NCBI RefSeq assembly: GCF_963678635.1
Contig: NC_087064.1
Coordinates: forward strand, 55,190,338 to 55,254,337
Direction of reading: 5' to 3'
DNA: 64,000 nucleotides
Source: Symsagittifera roscoffensis
Lineage: Eukaryota; Xenacoelomorpha; Acoela; Convolutidae
Each line of letters starts with the position of its first letter. The first letter of the stretch is position 1. The notes under the pieces were generated by a model, which did not search any database, was not told the DNA's origin, and saw nothing but the letters and a program-made list of their open reading frames with translations. This document shows, in pieces, positions 1 through 10,079 of the stretch. Made by a program: the position numbers and the translations under genes.

Positions 1-1725
1 ATTTTTTCCTGCGGACCAAACTATATGTAAGTTTGGGAATTTCATTAAAATTAGTTGAAATCTATAAACTCGGTGGTTTGGATTAGACTTTTGTGTAAAA
101 AGAAAGATGATTGGTTTATGGTCTGTGAATAGAACTGTGGGATGTTTCGATCCAAGTATCAGAAATTCATATTCTGTTAGTGTATATATTATGGCTGTAC
201 ATTCTCTCATTAGAGTTGAGAGTCGTAGCTCTGCTTGAGTGAATAATCGAGAATTTGCTGATATGAGGTTCATTTTATTTGTACTATTATGTGATTGTAA
301 TAATGCTGCGCCGATGCCAAAGTTCGAAGCATCGCACATTGCATAAAATGGTTGATTTGAATCTGGAATTGTGTTTGAAATTTGTTCAGTTAGAAGTTTT
401 TTAATTTCTTCAAATTGTGCTTGATGTTCTGTATTCCATTCAAAATTATTTTGTTGTCAAAGTATATTATAGAATGGTCGTAGATATAATTGCATTTTAT
501 AAACATATTTGCTTAAAAAGTTTAACATTCCAAGGAATTCTTGGATTTTCTTTTTATTTGTTGGTGGTTGGAGTTTTTGAATAGCGTCTATACGTGATTT
601 CAGTGGAGTGATTGTTTTTCTTTCTATATTATGTCCTAAGAATTTAACTCTTGTCAAAAAGAAGTGTGATTTATCGTGGGCGGCCTTCAGATTTTCGTTC
701 TGAAGTATTTGGTGATATTGTTCTAAAACATTGAACATTTCCTCTTTTGTCTGTGATTGCATAAAAACATCGTCTAAATAGGTGATTGCGTTTTTCTTGA
801 GTATTAGTGGTCGAAAAATTTTGCTCATAAAAGCTGAAAATGCTGCTGGTCCTATGGATATTCCATAGAATAAGCGGTTGAATTCGTATTGTTGGTTTCC
901 AATAACAAATTGTGTTAAGCGTCGTGATTGTTCATCTAATGGCATTTGATTATATGCACTATTCATATCGGCGGTGGTAAAGTATTTTCCGTTTATTTTT
1001 GTTAAAATAACTTGTATTGGTTCAATGGGCCAATTACACTTTGATTCATCTATGAGTGAGTTGAGGTATCTAGCATCGAGAACAATTTTTAATGATTCTC
1101 CTTTGGCTAGAATGATAACAGGGTTGATAAATGTGTTGCCTTTTGGTTGTTCTTCTTTGTTTACTGGTGATATAATGTTGTATTGTTCTAAAATGTCGAG
1201 TAATCTATTCACTTTATCGTGTAAGTGAATTGGTACTTTACTTGCTCTTTGTTTTTTGAAAACTGCGTCTGGTTTTAATGGGAGATGTAGTGATGAGCTG
1301 ATTTTGCCAACATCAAATTTGGATGTTGCATAGACTGATGAATATTTAATTAGCTGTTTTGCTAGTTTTTCAAATTCGTCTTGTGTTAGTTGGAAATTAA
1401 ACATTGTTAAAAATTTCTGTTGACTCTCTGTGTAGTTACTTATGTTGAATGTAGGTTTGAAATATGGGGTTTTTGTGAAATAATCCGTATTTCTGTTTTC
1501 GTTACTTATTATATTATTTATAGATAATTCTTCATTAAGAATTGTGGATTGGCAAATATCTAGTAATTGGAGTATATTATTTACACGATATGCTTTTTCG
1601 TGTATTGGTGATATTGTAGCGTTAGTTTCGCAATAGCCTAAAAGTCCTAAAGGTAATGTTACTTGGTAAGGTGTATTGTTGTATACATGTAAGGAAAAAA
1701 TATCTGAATTCGAGTTTTTCAAATA
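1..1725 (-). pseudogene. pol: Reverse transcriptase-RNase H of copy A
   Basis: This is the RT and RNase H part of a Ty3/gypsy-type Pol, which copies element RNA to DNA in the particle. The RT holds the family landmarks, including a YLDD catalytic motif and the FLGH-type connection motif near the thumb. The RNase H part lies below 457 and keeps its first catalytic Asp (in a CDAS context) and the FTDHKP motif. A TGA stop at 457-459 separates the two parts; copy B reads through there. The frame is open from 456 to the window edge. An in-frame stop at 1726-1728 also cuts it off from the upstream protease. No true start codon belongs here, since this is the middle of a polyprotein. Confidence 0.9.
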
Positions 1726-2622
1726 TTATTTTATTGATGAGATTGTGATTTTGAAAAACTTATGAATAGGTTTGAATTCAAAATCTGACATATAAAATTT
1801 TTGTTTGTTTTGTTTTTTATCATATTGGTGAACTTGCTTTATTGAAAAATTGTATATGTTTCCTGATAGTGGTTTCAAGTGTTTTCTTTGTTGGTTATAT
1901 ATTGGATAGAATTTTGAAAAAAATGGTGGTTGTTTATTTAATCTTTGAAAAAATGTTAGGGATGTGTCTTTTGTTTTTGTGTATTTATCTTTGATTAATA
2001 TTTTACTATTCAAGATGTTGATTGTTGGTATATATTTAGAGATAAATGGTATTCCAATGATATTGTGTTTAATATCAGTGATATGGAATATTTGTTTAAA
2101 TGGTTTGGTTAAAATTTTGTTTTGCTCCATTGTTCTTGTGGGGAGAAGAAATAATTGAATTTTTCCGTAGTTAATTAATGTTGATCCTTGTGCTGTTGCT
2201 AGTTTGCTGGAAGTTTCAAGAGGTGTTAGCTTTGGGTGTAAGGTTTTTATTTCATTCCATGTGGGAATGTTTATTATATTTGATTCTGCTCCTGAATCAA
2301 TTAAAAAATCAATTGCAAGATCTGGTGGTTGAAATTCTTTGCTTCTTGGACTTTCTAAAAGAAATGGTATTGTCCAAATTTTTTCTTTGGGTTGTTCTTT
2401 TTGTATGTTTTGATAGATGTGATTTGTATTCAAGCATTTTGTTTTTTCGTTCTCATTGGGTTGATTTGTAGTGTTAATTTCATTAGTTTTTTGTGTCGTC
2501 GGTGTGGAATGGATGGGTTCAATATAATAATTGTGAAGGAGTTCTGATTGATTCTCATATATGTGTGATGAAAAAGGTTGTTCATATATAACTGGTTCAT
2601 AGTCATTTTCGACTTTTATCAT
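1726..2622 (-). pseudogene. Aspartic protease region of copy A
   Basis: This segment matches the protease part of copy B and keeps the retroviral-type active-site motif DSGA, preceded by a hydrophobic strand, as expected for a pepsin-like retropepsin that processes Gag-Pol. The segment ends at an in-frame TAA (1726-1728) just before the RT. Copy B has a sense codon and is 3 nt shorter there, so the stop is specific to copy A or arose with a small indel. Upstream it is out of frame with the Gag reading frame because of a 1-nt deletion near 3255 relative to copy B. Confidence 0.8.
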
Positions 2623-5600
2623 ATTGATGGAGAGAGTGTTTTCTGCATCGCTTTCTGAATCTGATGATCCACAGTTTATTTGATTGAGTTGTAACGTATC
2701 AGTTACTGTGTCATCAATACCTGGAGGGTCTGATGTTGTTCCTGGATTAGATTGTACTTGATTAATATGTCTTTGATGTTTGGGTGTACTACTTCTGTGG
2801 CGATTATTAGAATTATTATAGTTATTATTATTCCGGTGTGGTGATTGGGAATAATTTCTATAACGATTATTATAACTTGAATGTCGATTTTGTGAATTAT
2901 TTCGCGATCTGTTTTGGTAATTATTATTTGGTCTGTTATAGTTCGATCTATTATATGAGTTATTCCTTGGTTGATTGTTCGGGTAATTCTGGTTTCGGTT
3001 GTTTGAATAACTTCTATTCCGATTATTGGAGTAGTTTCTATTCCTTTTGTATGATGAATTTCGTGATTGATTGTTTGGATAGTAATTATTTCTTGATTGG
3101 GAATTAGATCTAGAAACAAATCGTTGTGTATTTGAATTTGATCTGGAATAGTTATTTCGACTATTTGGTCTATTGTAGTGATTTTGTGATGAATTTTGCG
3201 TGTTTTTTCGTTCTGGTGATCTTCCTCTATAACTTGAGTTATATGGTGATTGATTTCTTAATAATTTGTATTGTTCGGGAGTGGTTTTCCTGAACTGTTG
3301 TTGCTGTAGACTGTTTTGTTCGGTAGATTTTGATCTTTTTTCATGTATTGGTAGAATGATTTATTTGGTTCTTTATATTTTTGAGGTTTATTTTGATTGT
3401 CTTGCTGTTTTTGTCTACATTCAGAAATACTATGTCCATATCGTCGGCAAAAATTACACTATTTTTTGAAAGATGGTTTGCCTTTAAAGTTTGGGTGTTT
3501 TTCGTAAATATTGAGTATTTCAGTGATTTTTTCAACGAGGTCTGTATCTGATTCCTGTATATTGTTTATATTTGTGGAAGCTGTTTCAATTCTGTTAACG
3601 TATTGTAATTTCAGATTTTCCGTTTCTTCGAGTTTCATTGTGATTTCTGCTTGTTCTAGTTTGTCTACTAGTTTTCGAAAATCTAAATCGGGTTCTCGAA
3701 TTGAAGAAGGATGGGATGCTCTCTTTTTTATTGCTATTTTCCTTAATTGTGGTGTTAAGGTCATCATTAAGATTTCTGTCATCTTTGTGTTTTTATAGTC
3801 ATGTGTATTTAATGAATATGCTTTTCGAACTAGTGTTTCGATTCGTACTGCTAATTGCTTGATGGTTTCGTTTGGTAATCTGCGAATTTCATTACATAAA
3901 ACTCTTTGTTGTTGTTTGTTTCTTTCGGAGTCAAACATTTTTGAAAATTCTTGTGTAAACCTTTTCCAATTTGATTTTATTTCTATAGGCAATACTGAAA
4001 ACCATTTTTGGACTGCGCCATCTAAAGTTGTTTGTATTAACGCTGTGCGTCGATGTATCCAGTTTTGATGTAGTGGCGTATTAATTGGTTCAGGTCCTAT
4101 ATTTAAAATCAAATTTGCTGTTACTGCATTTAAATAATCTTCTACAGAATATTCAGGGTCTGTTCCTGTGAATACCATTAAAGGTTTATTTGATGTTATT
4201 GATGATCCACCCATAAGGTATGGATTCATTGTCATTTGTAATGATTCCGCTGTATTTGGCATTTGAGAAAAATTTGAAAGTTGATTTCTTGTTATTTCGT
4301 GTTGTTGAAGATAATATGGGAGTGGTATTTCATTTTGCATTTGTGTTGGTTGGTACGAGTTTGCAATCATTGGGTTTTGTTGCTGAATTGGCTGAAAAGA
4401 TTGTGTATTAATTGGGTTTTGTTGTTGAATTGGTTGTTGGTTTTGTGTATCTATTGGTTGTGGAGAAAAAATTCTATTATATGTATGTGGTTTCTGTATT
4501 CCTTGTCCACGATATTCTTGATTATAAGGTGCAAATATATCTGGTTGTAAGAAATCATCATCTGAGGATAAGTAATCCATTTGATAAGATGTTTGTTTTT
4601 TATTTTTATTTTGTTGAAAAAATGGATAGTTTTCACTACGATCCTGTGGAGGATGTAAATTTGTTTGGAAATTTACTGAATTAGGTGGTGCCATTGGGTT
4701 ATCCCAGTTTCGAGATCTTGTATAATTACTAAAATTTTTTCGTGGTTGATAATTTGTTTTTGATGGATGTGTGTAATTATAATTATGGTCTGCAAAGTTG
4801 TTTCTAGTGAACGTTTTGCGTGTTTTTGGCGGTATTGTCATGGGTCTGTATGTTTGGTAATCCATGTGTGAATATTTTGGGGCAACCGAAGGTTTAACGG
4901 TTGATTCTAATGTTACCTGTGTTTGTGAAGGGTTTGTATTTCTTGGTGTTGTTAAGTTTGGACGTATTGGTGAAATACTTTGTTGTGTAGTTGTTGTGTG
5001 TACGATTTCTTCATTTATGAAGTGTGATGGTGTCTGGATATCTTGTTGAGTAAGATTCCTAGTTCCATTGAGGTTTTCATTGTGTATGACTGTAGAGTTT
5101 AAACTATTATTTTGCATATCGGGTAAAAGTGTATTATAGTTTAATGGTGTTGCATCAATGGTTAATGGTATTACTCGTACATAATCTCTTACATAAGATA
5201 TCGTACTTATTGCTTGACTTGAGATTGGTTGTGGGAAGTTTATGGATGCGGGATGAGACCATTCGGGGTCCCAAACATAGTCTGATTGTTCTGTGATGGC
5301 AGTATCATCGTTTGAGTTTTGGGGTCTAAAATTTTTTCGTGCTTGTGAAATTAAATCAATATTATGTGTGAAATAATCTATTATGAACCATGCCAAAATT
5401 TTTTGTAAGTCGTGTTTTGTATGTTGTGAAACTTCATCTTTCGTGAAATTTTCTTTAATTATATTTAGAAAACTAGAGAGTAGTGTGATTTCATGTCGTA
5501 CTCTTATATGCTTAGATGTTTCTGTCGGTGAGACATTTGGTATCTGGATTTCGTTTTCTAATATCGAGATATAACTATATATTATCGCAAAAACTTCATT

Positions 5601-5988
5601 GGTGAATATGGAGTTTGCTCTTTGTGAGTTATGATATTGGATGCTTTTTTGTATATTCTGAGAATACTTTTGAAAATTCTAAATCAAGGTCGTCTGTTTG
5701 AATTATATATTTACTGTGATTCTGGTTTGGTGAGCTGAATTCTATGGAGTAGATTCCGTATTGTTGTGTTAGGTTACATATATCTTTTAGATAGTGATCG
5801 ATAATTTGTCTTTTGATTTTTACATCTGGGAACTCTGTTTTACATGGACTGATTCCGGGTTCAAACAAATTTAAGAGTAAATTTTTGCAGAATATATGCT
5901 GTCCTCTATCAGTGGTTGCATCTACGATAAAGGGGAAAATATCATCATCATCTGGACTTTCTTCACCTGGGGTGTGCGTTGAGCTCAT
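2623..5988 (-). pseudogene. gag: Gag polyprotein of copy A, broken
   Basis: The ATG at 5988 opens the same reading frame as Gag of copy B. The N-terminal third is acidic, then long and Gln/Asn/Pro-rich. The middle (about 3700-4100) is the retrotransposon Gag capsid-like domain, and a CCHC zinc knuckle lies just after 3459, followed by an Asn/Arg/Ser-rich nucleocapsid tail. Breaks seen: a 1-nt insertion near 5640, an in-frame TAG at 3459-3461 directly before the zinc knuckle, and a 1-nt deletion near 3255. None of these is shared with copy B, so they are copy-specific decay. Confidence 0.85.
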
Positions 5989-6430
5989 TTTTTCGTTCGA
6001 TGACTGTTAATATGTAATTATCAATGTGTCTAATTGGTTGATTCCAATTGTATAAATGTACTGGTTTGTGTTTATACTGCTTTTTTATTCTTCTTTTTCC
6101 TCTTTTTGATGAATTTGAAGTTGTTTCTGAGTCAGAGAAATATAATTGATCGTGAATTGGGCAATTTTTATCTATTGATTCTTTTAGTTTATAAAGTTCG
6201 TCTAAACTGTTGGTTTCTGATTCTGAAAATGCGTTTCGATTTTTTGAAAATCTTTTTCGTGTTATTTATCTTTGTTTAGTTATTATTTTTCTCTTTAATG
6301 TTTGTCGTTTTGTTCTAATGTATCCAACTGTTTGTGTATGAGGTGTGATTACAAGGTCGTATTTTTTATTATCTATTTAACAATTGTGTAAAACGGTTGT
6401 TTGTTTATTTCCTAGGTTTTTAAATGACAT
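5963..6430 (-). pseudogene. ORF-A (basic leader protein) of copy A, with two stops
   Basis: It has the same length (468 nt) and position as ORF-A of copy B at 30573-31040, from an ATG at 6430 to a TGA overlapping the start of Gag in another frame. Two internal codons that are sense in copy B are TAA here, one early and one mid-gene. The encoded protein is Lys/Arg-rich with an acidic patch, and I recognise no known domain. Keeping the same length and the same Gag overlap in both copies supports a real gene of the family. Confidence 0.6.
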
Positions 6431-7357
6431 AAGGTTTAGGATGACGGATGCAAAAGGTTGTTAAATGATTTCTATTTGCTTAAACTGTTAGTCCTTACGA
6501 TTTTTTTGTTAGCCTAACCTGGGTCTATTTATTCAGGGTTGGGGAGAAAAGTGTATCGATTCCGAAAAATGATTTTATACTTTCTCGTGGCTAGTATAAG
6601 CTAAGGTGTTAACTTACTTAATTTTACTTAAGGGTAGTGATTGTGTTCAGGGTTGGAGAATAGTAAATCGATCCACAAGGTTCAGGTATAATTAGAACGC
6701 GAGTAGTTCGTTAGATACTATTTTAAACTTACTAAGTTTAAGATTTATCCTGGGTCTGGTAAGAGGGGGGATCAAGTGAAGGATGAATAACCGAAGTTCT
6801 TCACTGTTTATCCTAATTTGAATGATTAGTTTTGTTCAAAACTTTCTATTAGTCTTGGGTTTTTTGAAAGGGTTGGATAGTGAATCGACGTTTGAGGTCG
6901 TTAGACACTAGTTAAGTGGGTGGGGGAGAACAAAGTTGTTCTTTTTGATCCAAGGATAGGCCTTGATGATCAAGTTTTAAATTTAATTAAATAGAAAATG
7001 ATTTAAGATCCAAGGATAAGCCTTGATGATCTGATTTTAAAATTAAGTGAATTTAAGTTTAAAATGTTTTAAATTTGTGTAAAGAAAAGATTTAGTATTT
7101 TTATGATATTAGTGAGCTTATGAATGCTGTTATGTTTAGGTGATGAAGCTCGAACAACAGGATGATTTATAATTACTAACCATTTATTGTCATGCTACTA
7201 ATTTTTATTTTGATTTTTCAATAAATATTTTTCAAACATGTTTTGTATATTACTGCAGAATTTAGGAAAACGATCTGAGATCTTTTTATCAATCGTTATT
7301 GTATATTAATAATTTTGTTTAGCGCCTGAAATGATTTTGAAGATTGACTTCAAAATT
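6431..7357 (-). other. 5' leader of copy A between leader ORF and ORF-A
   Basis: About 0.93 kb of AT-rich leader matching 29647-30572 of copy B. Paired near-repeats of a 'tccaaggataagccttgatg' type motif (about 6950-7035) could form stem-loops, since the motif is partly self-complementary. No coding region is seen. Packaging or splice-donor signals would be expected here, but I cannot pin one down. Confidence 0.55.
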
Positions 7358-7591
7358 TTATGTTTGCAAATGAAAATCTAAATTCATTGCTAGTAGTATT
7401 CTAAATACAAAAGTTTGTTCTGGCTTTTGCCGAACTATCATATAACTATATGGTAAGTTTCTGCTTTGTCGTATGTCGTCTCTGGTTCGAGGTCTTCTTC
7501 CAATTCCGGGTAGTTCTGTTATCGTTCGGAATATTGGCTCTGATCTATTGAGTCGTAGAGACATTTCGATTAAATTATTGTCGTATAACAT
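7358..7591 (-). CDS. 77-aa leader ORF of copy A, intact
   Basis: An ATG-initiated ORF sits just after the primer-binding site and encodes an Arg-rich soluble 77-aa protein. It is 70/77 identical to the ORF at 29413-29646 in copy B. By eye I count seven amino-acid changes and seven silent changes between the two. The frame is also open upstream of the ATG through the primer-binding site into the LTR. I recognise no family. It could be a genuine leader protein, the first coding exon of a spliced product, or a fortuitous ORF; survival of so short a frame in both copies is only weak evidence. Confidence 0.45.
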   Translation of the reverse strand: MLYDNNLIEMSLRLNRSEPIFRTITELPGIGRRPRTRDDIRQSRNLPYSYMIVRQKPEQTFVFRILLAMNLDFHLQT

Positions 7592-7678
7592 TTTGTAAAT
7601 GTTTTGTCTAAATTCTAATCTATTATTGGTTAATTCTAAGCTATTAAGGTCTTGTTCGAGACTTATGGTCGCACCAGA

Positions 7679-8088
7679 TGAGTTAGGACCAATGGGTATA
7701 ACTCATAGAGTAATTTCGGATAGGGTACACCGTCTGCTCGTCACGCTATCTTATTTTCGGCCGGATAGATTCGTGCAACTTCTTAGTCTAATACCGATCC
7801 TAATCTTACTCTTATACTATCTAGTCTCAGGTTGTTTAACTAGTCTCTGCTAGGCTCAATAGATCTAGGGTATACTGGTTTATGGCGGCTGCTGAAGTAC
7901 TCGGGAGAGTTCAACTAACTTCTAAGTTAAATTCAAATCTCTCTGGTGCTGAAATTACAAGTAATTTCAGCACTTACAAATAAGTGGATTGTTAGTTAGA
8001 TGGATCATGATTGGTTAATATTAAATACTTTACATTGGTAAAATATCTAATTTATCCAATCATAAAATGTAGTTTAGATCAGGTTCCA
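7679..8088 (-). repeat. LTR of copy A (410 bp)
   Basis: On the minus strand it begins TGGAACCTG and ends CTAACTCA, so it carries the TG...CA ends of an LTR. It has exactly the same length as both LTRs of copy B. A short inverted repeat around 'tgctgaaattacaagtaatttcagca' is conserved in all family LTRs. Both flanks are element-internal sequence: the 3' region at 8089 upward and the primer-binding site at 7678 downward. Confidence 0.9.
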
Positions 8089-8443
8089 CCCATCCGGGTT
8101 TTACAGAGTTTTTTAGAATAGTCTTTCTGCAATTCAAAAGATGGATGATGGACGTTGGTATTTGGCGAACATCTTATTTCTTCTGGGTTTTCTTATTAGA
8201 GAAGTCCCAGATTCAATCGTTGTGTCTTCTCAAGACAACGACTGGGTTTTCGCAACAAACTCAAATCTGATTTCAGAATGGTTGGCTATGTCAGGTTTTT
8301 CTGTTTCATTGATGAGAACTTCTTTGTGTTTGACCTTGTCTGGGAATGGCGTGGAGATTGTGCGTGGAGGGGATGCCTGGTTACTCGGATCTGTACGTAT
8401 ACTTGAACATCGAGGTGGTCATTGGTCTAGTTCAATGAAGTCC
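8089..8443 (-). mobile_element. 3' internal end of a second family member upstream of the copy A LTR
   Basis: This matches the 3' region of copy B just before its right LTR (about 47050-47404, same relative orientation). Homology stops abruptly at about 8443. It therefore represents the tail of another element head-to-tail with copy A and sharing one LTR with it. The remaining body of that element is missing, and unrelated DNA begins at 8444. Confidence 0.8.
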
Positions 8444-8455
8444 CAACGCACATAA
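8141..8455 (+). CDS. Antisense ORF in element 3' region (104 aa)
   Basis: This ATG-initiated 104-aa ORF runs antisense to the element, next to its 3' LTR. The matching region of copy B (46874-47352, minus) has the same protein, split by a 1-nt difference. The last residues lie in flanking DNA beyond the homology break at 8443. I recognise no domain. It may be a real antisense accessory gene, as known for some retroviruses, or a chance ORF in a less AT-rich stretch. Confidence 0.35.
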   Translation: MDDGRWYLANILFLLGFLIREVPDSIVVSSQDNDWVFATNSNLISEWLAMSGFSVSLMRTSLCLTLSGNGVEIVRGGDAWLLGSVRILEHRGGHWSSSMKSQRT

Positions 8456-8593
8456 AGTAGTTTCTACATTTTAAATTAAAGTTGGTTACGTTGGTTTCTT
8501 GTTGTTCAATTGAATTTCTTTCTACCTAACTTTGATATTTTTGTTACTTTTTATGTTACTCAACATTACCCCCCTAGCGTTTGCCGATTTACA

Positions 8594-8892
8594 ACACCCC
8601 CCCCCCCCCAACGTAACGTGTTCAGATGGGGGTGGGTTCAGGTGGGGGGTTCAGGTGGGGGGTTCAGATGGATGGGGGATCAGGCGGGTGGGGGACTCAT
8701 GTGGGGTTCATGGGAGTATGTGGGTTCAGGTGGAGGGGGTATGTAGGTTCAGGTGGGGGGGGGGGTATGTGGGTCCAGGTGGTGGGGGTATGTGGGTTCA
8801 GGTGGGGGGGGGGGGGGAGGGGAGCAAAGGGGCAAACATTAGGGGGATTGAAGGGGAGCAAAGGGGCAAACGTTGGGGGGGGGGGGGGGGGG
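8594..8892 (+). repeat. G-rich minisatellite with poly-C and poly-G ends
   Basis: A run of about 14 C near 8597 is followed by about 280 bp of degenerate units built on 'gttcaggtggggg' and 'gtatgtggg', ending in a run of about 18 G (8875-8892). Strand asymmetry is extreme: the plus strand is almost pure G/T/A with many G3-G10 runs, so it can form G-quadruplexes. ORFs here are artefacts of the repeat. The motif recurs at about 55211-55275. Confidence 0.85.
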
Positions 8893-9697
8893 TTGATCGA
8901 TGAGTCCTGTATCGACTTACTGCAGTTCCTTCTGATTTTCAATTGACGATGTTGAATCATCACGTATGATTTTTTTGCTTTTATTTGAAGCAGCCCTTTT
9001 TTTCCCCAGCTCTGCCTAACCATGGTATCTGTCTCTGTGTTTGTATCCGTAAACGTTTAGGTCCTGTTTCTATTTGCAAAATTTTCTGTTTCTTAATATT
9101 GAAAGCTTAATTCTACTTATTTGAGCTCTTTCTCTACTGACCGCCAGCGGTACGATAGCAATTTTTAGAAAAATAACCTTAAGCCTTCTATTTTGTTATC
9201 TGTGTCCGCCTTCACAGTTGAACACAGATGAATACCACGGGGATGTTTATATTCACCTTGCTGCTGTCTGTTTGTTTCGCAGATAGCTTTTGCACACATG
9301 GAGTTGTCTATCTCATAAGCAATTATAGCACAGCTGTTTCAGTCGCATCTCTGGATCTGGTGGTTACGTCGACAACAATCGTCTTTTTCTTGTCTCTTTT
9401 GGTGTAGAAGTGTCGGTAGTATCTTCAGCATTGTGTTTGTTCTGTTTTCGTGAACTGTTTATGGCTGCTGAGAAATTTCACGCAAATGTTTATCGCAAAA
9501 ATTGACATCTGTTATCCTATCGACTCTTTAGTTGGCATCGGTGATGGAATTGGTGATGGCATCAATGCTTTTTATGGAAAGTAGTAATTTGTCCTCGTAT
9601 GTTGTCTGTAAGGATTATCTTTCTTATCAACAAGTTTTATGGAGGTTTAATTCAGACTTTTCATTGGTATGTTATAAATCACAGTGACTTTGTAGTA
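8893..9697. other. Non-coding stretch, nothing recognised
   Basis: I see no open frame with family resemblance, no long repeat and no RNA gene. Composition is slightly less AT-rich than the surroundings. Confidence 0.5.
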
Positions 9698-10062
9698 GTT
9701 AGGAAATAGTTGAAAGATGCCCGAGGGAAAAAGAGCCCAGCCTGAGGGCCCGAAGTGCCCGAGTGAGGCTCTTTTGCCCGAGACCATCTTCAACTATTTT
9801 CTAACTGTTGAAGAGTATGTTTTTGCTCTTTCTGAAGGAAATATACCGGAAAACTGTGAAAGAGCCCGGAAAATTGTGAAAGAGCGGGAAAGTGCGCGAA
9901 ACTATGCAAATGGTTCTTTTTTCATTCATGTGATCTAATATTTCCTTTTTTCATTCATGCCTTGTCGCGAAAAAACATGTGTCAAAGAGCAAAAACATAC
10001 TCTTCCAGAATCAATTATGACTTATATCATGACTTATCATAGTGCGGGAAAAATTGATTCAG
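9698..10062. repeat. Nested foldback (hairpin) element
   Basis: Three inverted repeats follow each other. Arms at 9698-9719 and 9784-9804 form a ~22-bp stem enclosing a GC-rich insert that is itself partly palindromic ('gaaaaagagcc' against 'ggctctttt'). Arms at about 9806-9830 and 9983-10006 form a second ~24-bp stem. A third short pair built on 'gaatcaatt' and 'aattgattc' lies at about 10008 and 10055. The 'gcccgag' and 'gaaagagc' words recur through the loops. It looks like a foldback or MITE-like element. ORFs crossing it are incidental. Confidence 0.65.
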
Positions 10063-10079
10063 CAAAATTCTCCCGGGTA

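Larger units (their letters stand above)
1..8443 (-). mobile_element. Ty3/gypsy-type LTR retrotransposon, copy A (partial, cut by window edge)
   Basis: Reading on the minus strand from 8443 down, the order is: the last ~355 bp of an element's 3' internal region, one 410-bp LTR (8088-7679), a primer-binding site, leader ORFs, Gag, protease, RT and RNase H, which run off the window at base 1. It aligns throughout with the plus-strand copy at 28916-47814. Gag-pol carries stops and frameshifts at positions different from those of the other copy, so both are decayed members of one family. The LTR is flanked on both sides by element sequence, unlike a normal insertion. This suggests a tandem pair sharing one LTR, or a circular or recombinant origin. 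Confidence 0.9.

Noticed and set aside
8510-9023. Gly-rich and Pro-rich ORFs around the minisatellite
   Set aside because: Open only because the G/C-rich repeat lacks stop codons.
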